The position numbers and the translations under genes were made by a program. This document shows positions 1-5,954 of a DNA stretch of 6,784 nucleotides, piece by piece. Below the pieces are notes generated by a model. That model was not told the DNA's origin. It did not search any database and saw only the letters and a list, made by a program, of their open reading frames with translations. The DNA is taken from the NCBI GenBank assembly GCA_002746275.1, contig NVWR01000001.1, positions 751,202 through 757,985 of the forward strand, in the 5' to 3' direction. The DNA is from Rhodobiaceae bacterium. Lineage in GTDB: Bacteria; Pseudomonadota; Alphaproteobacteria; Parvibaculales; Parvibaculaceae. Numbering within the stretch: position 1 is the stretch's first letter; every line of letters starts with the position of its first letter.

Positions 1-206
1 ACGTTGACTGCTGAGACGCAGCTCTTCTGGGGTGACACCCACCTTCATACTTCTATTCAGCCGATGCCTTTATAATGGGCAATCGGGATGCAGATCCAGA
101 CACCGCCTACCGCGTCGCCAAGAGCGAACCTGTCATCCACCCCAATCACAAGTGTCCAATTGGGCCACCCCTCATACACGATTTGAGTTCGCTGAGAGTA
201 ACATAG
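1..206 (+). pseudogene. 5' remnant of a third DUF3604 gene (frameshifted, truncated)
   Basis: This is a broken copy of the exported DUF3604 genes found downstream. Bases 1 to about 144 align with 1952-2096 of the first intact copy at roughly 92% identity by eye, starting inside the signal-peptide codons. The conserved GDTHLH motif is still readable. A single C is missing after position 53 relative to the intact copy, so the original frame meets TAA at 73-75. The next frame resumes the family sequence (ADAF, then GNRDADPDTAYRVAK) as far as PVIHP near 140. After a further short deletion near 145-150, homology fades at about 175, and this frame stops at TAG 204-206. About 550 C-terminal residues are absent, so no working enzyme can be made. 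The gene's true start lies left of the window. It resembles the first intact copy much more than the second. Confidence 0.88.
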
Positions 207-234
207 GAAGGGCATTGGCCCTCCCTCTTTTTTT
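206..234 (+). terminator. Intrinsic terminator after the DUF3604 remnant
   Basis: A GGGC/GCCC stem (210-213 with 218-221) has the 4-base loop ATTG. An A-T pair extends it, then two G-C pairs across a one-base bulge. It is followed by CTC and a run of seven T (228-234). The orientation serves plus-strand transcription, so it would end read-through from the remnant before the convergent VOC gene. It begins on the last base of the remnant's stop codon. On the minus strand the T run becomes an A run before the stem, so it is not a normal terminator for the VOC gene. Confidence 0.7.
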
Positions 235-264
235 GTGAGTTTTCCGCGATAACCGGCATCCCTG

Positions 265-729
265 TTATTCCGCCAATGCTGGCTCGGGCCGAGTGATCGT
301 GCTTGTCTCACCGCCGTACTGGTTTTTCTCAGTGGGCACATCGCTCAGATATTCCATGAACTCAAACTCAAAACCCTCGGGATCTATAAAATAGACGGTT
401 TTACGATAGGGGTGATCGGCACCATAGGTGCGAACCTCATACCCGGCTTTGATAAGACGGTCTTTGATCGCATCAGAATCATCAACTGAAAAACCAATAT
501 GTGCGAGGCCCGGCGCGTGGCCCGACAGGTCGCGGTTTTCGCCTTCCGCGTTGTCATTAAGCGTAATGTAGTAATCGTCATCGCCGACATGGCACCAGTT
601 CCGTTCCCGCCCGGACCATGTATTGCGACCACCGCCTCTCACCCGCCATTGCGGAAACGCCGACAGCAAAAACGCGCGGGTCACATCTATATTTTTCACT
701 ACCAGATTAACATGCTCGATACGTATCAT
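265..729 (-). CDS. VOC (glyoxalase/bleomycin-resistance/dioxygenase fold) family protein
   Basis: A 154-residue protein with one vicinal-oxygen-chelate domain in two half-modules. The N-terminal half opens with MIRIEHVNLVV and the second with GLAHIGFSVDD, followed by YFIDPEGFEFEFME. The usual metal-ligand positions are filled by H6, H77 and E123, so a divalent-metal site is likely and the protein is probably an enzyme rather than a binding protein. No signal peptide is seen, so it should be cytoplasmic. The start at 729 is chosen because AAAGGAGA lies 5 bases upstream and the product then begins exactly at the domain. A GTG at 792 would add 21 residues with no good ribosome site. The gene is divergent from the LysR regulator at 844, the usual layout of a LysR target. 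VOC members include glyoxalases, ring-cleaving dioxygenases, epimerases and resistance proteins. The subtype and substrate cannot be assigned here. Confidence 0.88.
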   Translation of the reverse strand: MIRIEHVNLVVKNIDVTRAFLLSAFPQWRVRGGGRNTWSGRERNWCHVGDDDYYITLNDNAEGENRDLSGHAPGLAHIGFSVDDSDAIKDRLIKAGYEVRTYGADHPYRKTVYFIDPEGFEFEFMEYLSDVPTEKNQYGGETSTITRPEPALAE

Positions 730-803
730 CTTGGTCTCCTTTCCTGTGTCTTCCTCAACGTAGGGATTGGCGTTTGTTTTATTGACAGCCACAAATGAAA
801 ATG

Positions 804-826
804 ATTGTTTCCATTATAGAAACAAT
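804..826. promoter_or_regulatory. Probable LysR operator (perfect inverted repeat)
   Basis: ATTGTTTC (804-811) and GAAACAAT (819-826) are perfect 8-base reverse complements around a 7-base AT-rich spacer. T809 and A821 fit the T-N11-A geometry of LysR-type boxes. The site lies between the divergent VOC and LysR genes and ends 17 bases before the LysR start codon. It overlaps the candidate -10 of the VOC gene. This position suggests autoregulation of LysR and direct occlusion of the VOC promoter. Assignment to this LysR protein is inferred from position and symmetry. Confidence 0.55.
813..818 (-). promoter_or_regulatory. Candidate -10 box of the VOC gene
   Basis: Read on the minus strand this is a perfect TATAAT. 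It lies within the spacer of the inverted repeat at 804-826 and would start transcription near 806, giving a 5' leader of about 75 bases. No good -35 is present at the expected distance (positions 836-842 read TCCAGG or GTCCAG), which fits a promoter that depends on an activator or is weak. No promoter for the divergent LysR gene could be placed: a TTGACA at 782-787 has no credible -10 partner. Confidence 0.4.
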
Positions 827-843
827 AATGGAGAACCTGGACA

Positions 844-1767
844 GTGGCCAAAACAGACCTGAACACCATCCCCATCTTTGTCGAAGTGATCCGGCACAAC
901 AGTTTCTCAAGAGCTGCCGATGAGTTAGGCATAACCAAGTCAAAGGTCAGCAAAAGCATCGCCCAACTTGAGCTGTCGATGGGGGTCAAACTACTCAACA
1001 GAACAACGAGACGGTTAAAATTGACGGAAGCGGGCATGCGATATTACGAGCACGCACTTCAAGGCTTGTCTTTCATCGAAAGTGCCGAGAATGCGGCGGC
1101 CGAGCTACAACAAGAGCCGAAGGGCGAACTGAAAATATCTGCGCCAATGTCTTTTGGACAAACGCACATCGCGCCCTTGATCCCACGCTTTCTAAAACAA
1201 TACCCGGAAGTCAGCATCGACCTTGTTCTGAACGACCAGATGCAAAACCTTCTCGAGCATGGGTTCGACCTGGCGATCCGGTCAGGGGACCTGCCTGACT
1301 CTTCGCTAGTGGGACGACAATTGTGCCCTCTAAAAAGCGTACTCTGCGCATCACCAGCCTATCTGAAAGAACACGCTGCCCCTCGAACGCCAAATGAGCT
1401 GAAAAGACATAATTGCCAGCTCTATTCATATTCGAACCCCGTGGATCAGTGGTTTTTCAAAAAGGCGGGAAAGCAATACGCAGTCCACCTATCGGGTAAT
1501 TACAAGGTCAATAACAGCGAAGCATTGCGGGTATCACTGTTGAACGGAATTGGCATTGGACGGCTACCGACGTTTGTCGCCTGGAGCGATATCAAACGCG
1601 GTCGCCTCATCCAGGTACTTGGCGACTACGACATGAAAGCGACCAGCCTCTACGCTCTTTATCCACAGAAGCAGTTCCTGCCCTACAAGGTGAGAACCTT
1701 CCTCGACTTCATCGTAATGTCCCTAGGTGGCGACGCACCCTACTGGGATGTGCCGTTCAAGACCTGA
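844..1767 (+). CDS. LysR-family transcriptional regulator
   Basis: A 307-residue LysR-type regulator of normal family length. The N-terminal winged helix-turn-helix covers about residues 5-64, with the classic pattern FSRAADELGITKSKVSKSIAQLE (21-43) and the wing NRTTRRLKLTEAG (52-64). A linker helix leads to the effector-binding domain (about 90-295), which carries KGELKISAPMSFGQ and ends with LYALYPQKQFLPYKVRTF, an ending typical of the large CrgA-like group of LysR regulators. The start is GTG at 844, with GGAGA at 830-834 nine bases upstream. It is transcribed away from the VOC gene, with the palindrome at 804-826 between them, so the VOC gene and lysR itself are the most likely targets. 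The DUF3604 pair lies 121 bases downstream on the same strand and could be a further target or be reached by read-through. The effector is unknown. Confidence 0.93.
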   Translation: MAKTDLNTIPIFVEVIRHNSFSRAADELGITKSKVSKSIAQLELSMGVKLLNRTTRRLKLTEAGMRYYEHALQGLSFIESAENAAAELQQEPKGELKISAPMSFGQTHIAPLIPRFLKQYPEVSIDLVLNDQMQNLLEHGFDLAIRSGDLPDSSLVGRQLCPLKSVLCASPAYLKEHAAPRTPNELKRHNCQLYSYSNPVDQWFFKKAGKQYAVHLSGNYKVNNSEALRVSLLNGIGIGRLPTFVAWSDIKRGRLIQVLGDYDMKATSLYALYPQKQFLPYKVRTFLDFIVMSLGGDAPYWDVPFKT

Positions 1768-1771
1768 TCCA

Positions 1772-1791
1772 GGTTGGCCATTTAGGCAACC
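1772..1791 (+). other. Stem-loop downstream of lysR
   Basis: GGTTGGCC (1772-1779) pairs with GGCAACC (1785-1791) through seven base pairs and one bulged G, with an ATTTA loop. It sits 4 bases after the LysR stop codon. No T run follows, so it is at best a weak or factor-dependent terminator, or a 3'-end stabilising hairpin. The rest of the gap up to 1888 is AT-rich around 1811-1825 and 1850-1858 and probably holds the DUF3604 promoter. No convincing -35/-10 pair was found there. Confidence 0.35.
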
Positions 1792-1888
1792 ACTACAATT
1801 CCGCCTGTCAGAATAAAAATACCACAAAACCCGCCAGGCCCCATCTTCGTGTAAAAATTCTCAGGCGTAACTTGGAGATAGAGGGAAC

Positions 1889-3817
1889 ATGGTGAGTATC
1901 AAATCTGTTTTGACGGGGCTATTGCTGGCCACAACGAGCTTCTCTACAGCCACGTTGGCCGCTGAGACCCAGCTCTTCTGGGGTGACACCCACCTTCATA
2001 CTTCCTATTCAGCCGACGCCTTTATGATGGGCAATCGGGATGCCGATCCAGACACCGCCTACCGCGTGGCCAAAGGCGAACCTGTCATCCATCCCTTCAA
2101 CCGCACACGTGTCCAGTTAAGCCGCCCTCTCGATTTCCTTGTGGTCGCCGATCATGCGGAAGGCATGGGCGTCTTGGGACAAATTTACACAGAAGATCCC
2201 GACCTCTCCGAATCCTGGTTCTGGCAAAGATGGATATCCGCGTTCTTCTTGAATCGGCTCAGAAGCGCTATGGAAGATCCGGAAGACGCCGTAGCAAACT
2301 TCACATCTCGAATGCCCGACGGAACAATTGAGCCAGGAAGCACCGTCGACCCCGTGGCAGCCGGTGCATCGGAGGGGCGCATCGGGCCCATCTCCAGGAT
2401 CATCCCTCGGGCCACACTCCAAGCCATATCCGCCAACACGTGGCGGAAGTCTGTTGCTGCTGCTGAAGCTCACTACGAACCCGGCGTCTTCACACCCATC
2501 ATCGGATGGGAATGGACGCAAGCCGCGAGCGGCGTGAGCCTGCACCGCGTGGTGATGTCGACCATGGACGGAACCACGGCTGCCGGCATTGACCCGCTAG
2601 GAAGAGATAACGCTCCCTATCCGGAGGACCTCTGGGCCGGGCTCGACGCACTGACCCAGACGACCGGCGCTCGGTTCCTCTCAATCCCTCATAACTCCAA
2701 CCGGTCTAAAGGATACATGTTCGCGGATAGAACGATCCGCGGAGAGGATATCACCGCCGATTTTGCCCGCACGCGCATGGAGTGGGAACCTGTCATGGAA
2801 GTAACCCAGTTCAAGGGCGACAGTGAGACACACCCGACCCTTTCACCAGACGATGAATTCGCCGACTTCGAACGGTTTGAATTCAATGTGCAGCGTCCGC
2901 CGCAAAGCGAAAACTATGTCGCCTCAGTGGGTGACTATGCCCGGTCTGCCCTTTTGCGAGGTCTGGAGATAGAAGAGCGCGTTGGCGTCAACCCCTTCCA
3001 GTTTGGAATGGTCGGCTCAACCGACAGCCACACAGGCATTTCTTCTGCAGAAGAGCCAAACTTCTGGGGCAAGGTCGCGGTCGATTCAATACCTGAAAAC
3101 AAGCGTCGAGAGACAGACGAGGACGGCTTTGTTTCCGGCATCGATAATTTCAACGGCTGGAACATGTCCGCCTCAGGCTTGGCCGCCGTCTGGGCAACGG
3201 AAAACACCCGCGAGGGCATCTTTGACGCCTTCACCCGCAAGGAAGTCTATGCCACCACCGGCCCCCGTATGGCTTTGCGTATGTTCGGCGGATGGAACTA
3301 TGAGGCAGGTGCCGCCGACGCTGCCGACCTTGCTGACATTGGCTACGCAGGTGGCGTACCAATGGGCGGAGACCTCAGCAATGCGCCCGAGGGTCAAGGT
3401 TTTCAGCTATTGATCCGAGCCACCAAAGATCCAATGGGGGCCAATCTCGACCGCGTTCAGGTCATCAAAGGCTGGCTGGACAGTGAGGGCACGACGCATG
3501 AGCACATCTTCGATGTCGCCTGGTCCGACAACAGGGTCCCCGGTGCCAGCGGCAAGCTGCCTGCCGTCGGCAACACCGTGAACATTTCATCCGGTGCCTA
3601 CACCAATGATATTGGATCGGCAGAACTCTCTACCGTGTGGACTGATCCCACGTTCGATGCAGCGCAAAGCGCGTTCTATTACGTACGTGTGTTGCAGATA
3701 CCGACTGTTCGCCACTCACAATTGGATGCCATAGCCCTGAGTATAGAGACGCCCTACGAGGGCCCAGCAACCATTCAGGAGCGCGCTTACTCCTCCCCGA
3801 TCTGGTACAAACCGTAA
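1889..3817 (+). CDS. Exported DUF3604 protein, putative PHP-like metallohydrolase (copy 1)
   Basis: A 642-residue protein of the uncharacterised DUF3604 family, about the usual family length. Residues 1-25 form a signal peptide (short basic start, LLLATTSFSTATLA core, cleavage near TLA/AE), so the protein is exported. Candidate metal ligands follow in the order seen in PHP/amidohydrolase-type enzymes: GDTHLH (H35, H37), D43, ADHAE (D88, H89, E91), IGWEWT (E208), IPHNSN (H268) and GSTDSH (D379, H381). This suggests a metal-dependent hydrolase of unknown substrate; the fold link is inference. The C-terminal third (from NGWNMS, residue 422) is strongly conserved with copy 2 and has a beta-rich look. 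The ATG at 1889 lies only 3 bases after AGAGGG (1880-1885). A GTG at 1892 would be better spaced, so the start is uncertain by one codon. It is the first of two tandem genes, probably one operon. Confidence 0.92.
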   Translation: MVSIKSVLTGLLLATTSFSTATLAAETQLFWGDTHLHTSYSADAFMMGNRDADPDTAYRVAKGEPVIHPFNRTRVQLSRPLDFLVVADHAEGMGVLGQIYTEDPDLSESWFWQRWISAFFLNRLRSAMEDPEDAVANFTSRMPDGTIEPGSTVDPVAAGASEGRIGPISRIIPRATLQAISANTWRKSVAAAEAHYEPGVFTPIIGWEWTQAASGVSLHRVVMSTMDGTTAAGIDPLGRDNAPYPEDLWAGLDALTQTTGARFLSIPHNSNRSKGYMFADRTIRGEDITADFARTRMEWEPVMEVTQFKGDSETHPTLSPDDEFADFERFEFNVQRPPQSENYVASVGDYARSALLRGLEIEERVGVNPFQFGMVGSTDSHTGISSAEEPNFWGKVAVDSIPENKRRETDEDGFVSGIDNFNGWNMSASGLAAVWATENTREGIFDAFTRKEVYATTGPRMALRMFGGWNYEAGAADAADLADIGYAGGVPMGGDLSNAPEGQGFQLLIRATKDPMGANLDRVQVIKGWLDSEGTTHEHIFDVAWSDNRVPGASGKLPAVGNTVNISSGAYTNDIGSAELSTVWTDPTFDAAQSAFYYVRVLQIPTVRHSQLDAIALSIETPYEGPATIQERAYSSPIWYKP

Positions 3818-3835
3818 TTCCGCATTTCGGAATTA
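3815..3835 (+). other. Hairpin overlapping the stop codon of DUF3604 copy 1
   Basis: TAATTCCG (3815-3822) and CGGAATTA (3828-3835) form a perfect 8-base stem with a 5-base CATTT loop. The stem contains the TAA stop codon. No T run follows, so it is not a standard intrinsic terminator. In the 97-base gap between the two paralogues it could act as an mRNA processing or 3'-end protection site that sets different levels for the two proteins. The rest of the gap shows no clear promoter. Confidence 0.45.
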
Positions 3836-3914
3836 GCAGACTCCCTGCAATCCCTTCACCCAAGACATGTGTAAACAGCATGGAGGATGATTGGGGATGT
3901 AGAGGGAGAAGACG

Positions 3915-5843
3915 ATGAACATGAAATCCGTTTTGATCGGGTTGCTGTTGGCGACAACGAGTTTTTCTACGGCCACGTTGGCCGCTGAGACGCAGCTCCT
4001 CTGGGGCGACACGCATCTGCATTCGTCTTACTCCACAGATGCCTTCATAGCGGGCAACCGCGACGCGGACCCGGACACCGCCTATCGCCTGGCCAAGGGC
4101 GAGCCCGTCATCCACCCTTACAATCGCACCCGCGTTCAGCTTGCACGCCCCCTCGACTTTCTCGTCGTCGCAGATCACGCAGAGTCACTTGGAGTGATGG
4201 GCGAGATTTATCGGGAAACCCCTGAACTACCAGATAGCTGGTTCTGGGAACGCTGGAAGGCAGCCTTCATCATCAACCGGCTGCGCGCCATGATGGAAGA
4301 CCCCTTGGACGGGACAGCCGGTTTCCTCGCACTGTTCCCCGTCCCCGCCATCCAGCCAGGTGATACCAGAGACCCCATCACCACCGGCGCGGGCAATGCT
4401 CTCGGTTTTGGATCGGGAAAAGTGATCCCGCCAGAAGTCGCAAGCGCCATCAGTGCCAGCATGTGGTCAAAATCAGTGGCCGCTGCTGACGCACATTATG
4501 AACCGGGCGTCTTCACTCCGATCATCGGATGGGAATGGACCCAGACGACCAACGGCGTGAACCTGCACCGGGTGGTCATGTCAACACTGAGCGGCGAGCA
4601 GGCAGCGAACATGGATCCTGTTGGGTCTGACGAAGCACCTTATCCAGAAGACCTCTGGGCTGGCCTTGCAGCACTGACAAAAGAAACCGGAGCCCGTTTC
4701 CTTGCCATTCCGCACAATTCCAACATTTCCAAAGGGTATATGTTCGGCGCCACCCAGGTGAACACGAATGAGATCACCGCCACTTACGCGCGCACGCGTG
4801 CGGAATGGGAACCGGTGGCGGAAGTCACCCAGATCAAAGGCGATTCCGAAACCCATCCAGACTTATCGCCAGACGATGAGTTCGCCGACTTCGAACAATT
4901 TTCCTTCTATTTGCAACGCGCGCCCCAAGGCCCAAGCTATCAGGCAAACATTGGTGACTTTATCCGCCCTGCCCTACGCCGTGGGTTGGAAATTGAAGCA
5001 CGGGTTGGCGTGAACCCCTATCAGTTCGGCCTGATCGGCTCGACAGACTCTCACACGGGCATCGCCTCCGCAGAGGAGCCCAACTTCTGGGGCAAACTCG
5101 CAACAGACTCAATCCCGGAGAACAAGCGCGGCAAGGGATTGCTCAATCCAGAGTTCACAACCGGCATTGAAACGATCAACGGCTGGAATATGTCTGCTCA
5201 GGGGCTGGCCGCCGTGTGGGCAACAGAGAATACCCGTGAAGGCATCTTCGACGCCTTCACCCGCAAGGAAGTCTATGCGACCACCGGGCCCCGCATGGCT
5301 TTGCGTGTGTTTGGCGGATGGAACTATGACGCAAGCGCCGCTGAGGCGACGGACCTCGCCGATGTCGGCTACGCCGGTGGTGTCCCGATGGGGGGCGATC
5401 TTACCAACGCACCCGACGGTCAGGGCTTTCAGCTGTTGATCCGCGCCACCAAAGATCCGATGGGGGCAAACCTCGACCGGGTGCAAGTCATCAAGGGCTG
5501 GCTGGACAGCAATGGCACCTCTCATGAACAGGTCTACGATGTCGCCTGGTCCGACGACAGGGTCCCCGAGGCGGACGGCAAACTTCCCGCTGTGGGCAAC
5601 ACAGTCGACATATCATCGGGTGCCTACACCAATGATATTGGATCGTCAGAACCTTCAACCGTGTGGTCAGACCCCACCTTCGATGCCGCGCAAAGCGCAT
5701 TCTACTACGTGCGTGTATTGCAGATCCCAACCATCCGCCACTCACAATTGGATGCCATAGCACTGAGTATGGAGACACCCTACGAGGGCCCTGCAACCAT
5801 CCAGGAGCGCGCCTACTCTTCGCCAATCTGGTACAAACCTTAA
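3915..5843 (+). CDS. Exported DUF3604 protein, putative PHP-like metallohydrolase (copy 2)
   Basis: A 642-residue paralogue of the preceding gene with the same architecture. It has a signal peptide (about residues 1-24) nearly identical to that of copy 1. Every putative ligand is kept: H34, H36, D42, D87, H88, E90, E207, H267, D378 and H380. It should therefore be an active exported metallohydrolase if copy 1 is. Overall identity is roughly three quarters by eye, but unevenly spread. The C-terminal 221 residues are about 90% identical, while the stretch equivalent to copy 1 residues 92-185 is only about 46% identical. The two lengths match only because a one-residue deficit near the start is balanced by one extra residue before NGWNMS. 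The ATG at 3915 follows GGGAG (3904-3908) by 6 bases; an ATG at 3921 is a possible alternative. No promoter is seen in the 97-base gap, so co-transcription with copy 1 is likely. Substrate unknown. Confidence 0.92.
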   Translation: MNMKSVLIGLLLATTSFSTATLAAETQLLWGDTHLHSSYSTDAFIAGNRDADPDTAYRLAKGEPVIHPYNRTRVQLARPLDFLVVADHAESLGVMGEIYRETPELPDSWFWERWKAAFIINRLRAMMEDPLDGTAGFLALFPVPAIQPGDTRDPITTGAGNALGFGSGKVIPPEVASAISASMWSKSVAAADAHYEPGVFTPIIGWEWTQTTNGVNLHRVVMSTLSGEQAANMDPVGSDEAPYPEDLWAGLAALTKETGARFLAIPHNSNISKGYMFGATQVNTNEITATYARTRAEWEPVAEVTQIKGDSETHPDLSPDDEFADFEQFSFYLQRAPQGPSYQANIGDFIRPALRRGLEIEARVGVNPYQFGLIGSTDSHTGIASAEEPNFWGKLATDSIPENKRGKGLLNPEFTTGIETINGWNMSAQGLAAVWATENTREGIFDAFTRKEVYATTGPRMALRVFGGWNYDASAAEATDLADVGYAGGVPMGGDLTNAPDGQGFQLLIRATKDPMGANLDRVQVIKGWLDSNGTSHEQVYDVAWSDDRVPEADGKLPAVGNTVDISSGAYTNDIGSSEPSTVWSDPTFDAAQSAFYYVRVLQIPTIRHSQLDAIALSMETPYEGPATIQERAYSSPIWYKP

Positions 5844-5854
5844 GTCCAGCACGC

Positions 5855-5884
5855 GGAGGCCGTCACCGGCCTGCCCCGGATTTT
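5855..5884 (+). terminator. Terminator-like hairpin after DUF3604 copy 2
   Basis: GGCCG (5858-5862) pairs with CGGCC (5867-5871) around a TCAC loop. An A-T pair extends it (5857 with 5872), then further G-C pairs across a bulge. TTTT follows at 5881-5884, ten or so bases beyond the core stem, so the T run is short and distant. It starts 11 bases after the stop codon and is the best candidate for ending the DUF3604 transcript. It may be leaky. Confidence 0.45.
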
Positions 5885-5902
5885 ATCTGCTGATATCCGT
5901 GC

Positions 5903-5908
5903 TATAGT
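5903..5908 (+). promoter_or_regulatory. Candidate -10 box for the TetR gene
   Basis: TATAGT at 5903-5908 matches five of six -10 consensus positions and would start transcription near 5915. The -35 region around 5880-5886 is only T-rich (ATTTTAT). A start here would fall downstream of the GTG at 5913, which supports a start codon at 5955 (or 5919) for the regulator. No convincing TetR-type palindrome was found in this short gap. Confidence 0.3.
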
Positions 5909-5954
5909 CCCCGTGAGGATGACTGACCGGCCCTTGTTTTTGCAGCGAGGGCCT

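Larger units (their letters stand above)
1889..5843 (+). repeat. Tandem gene duplication (unit about 2026 bp)
   Basis: The two DUF3604 genes are head-to-tail direct repeats with a constant offset of 2026 bases at the start codons and again in the 3' third. Long exact matches remain, for example 27 bases at 3593-3619 and 5619-5645, and 26 bases at 3710-3735 and 5736-5761. Elsewhere third-codon positions differ freely, so the duplication is old, but parts may have been re-homogenised. The remnant at 1-206 is a third member. Confidence 0.85.

Noticed and set aside
247..259. 13-base match CGATAACCGGCAT, also at 5999-6011
   Set aside because: Only two copies, one in a gap and one inside the TetR coding region, with no shared flanks. 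Best explained by chance.
782..787. TTGACA as the -35 of lysR
   Set aside because: It matches the consensus hexamer, but at 16-18 bases downstream there is only TTGTTT or similar; TATAGA at 815-820 is 27 bases away. No -10 partner, so not called.
730..792. Longer VOC protein starting at GTG 792 (21 extra residues)
   Set aside because: There is no good ribosome site before 792, while AAAGGAGA sits 5 bases before ATG 729 and the domain begins exactly there. The extra residues are not VOC-like.
1801..1867. Distant inverted pair CGCCTG (near 1802) and CAGGCG (near 1862) upstream of DUF3604 copy 1
   Set aside because: A 6-base match with about 55 bases between is expected by chance, and it has no LysR or TetR operator geometry.
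2117..2545. 142-codon minus-strand open frame inside DUF3604 copy 1
   Set aside because: It is wholly antisense to a gene with clear signal peptide and motifs, its composition is typical of antisense shadows, and no equivalent frame is kept in copy 2.
3630..4178. 182-codon minus-strand open frame across the DUF3604 gene junction
   Set aside because: It is antisense to two well-supported coding genes in their conserved regions, resembles no family I know, and has no ribosome site evidence. It is a shadow of the high-GC coding strand.
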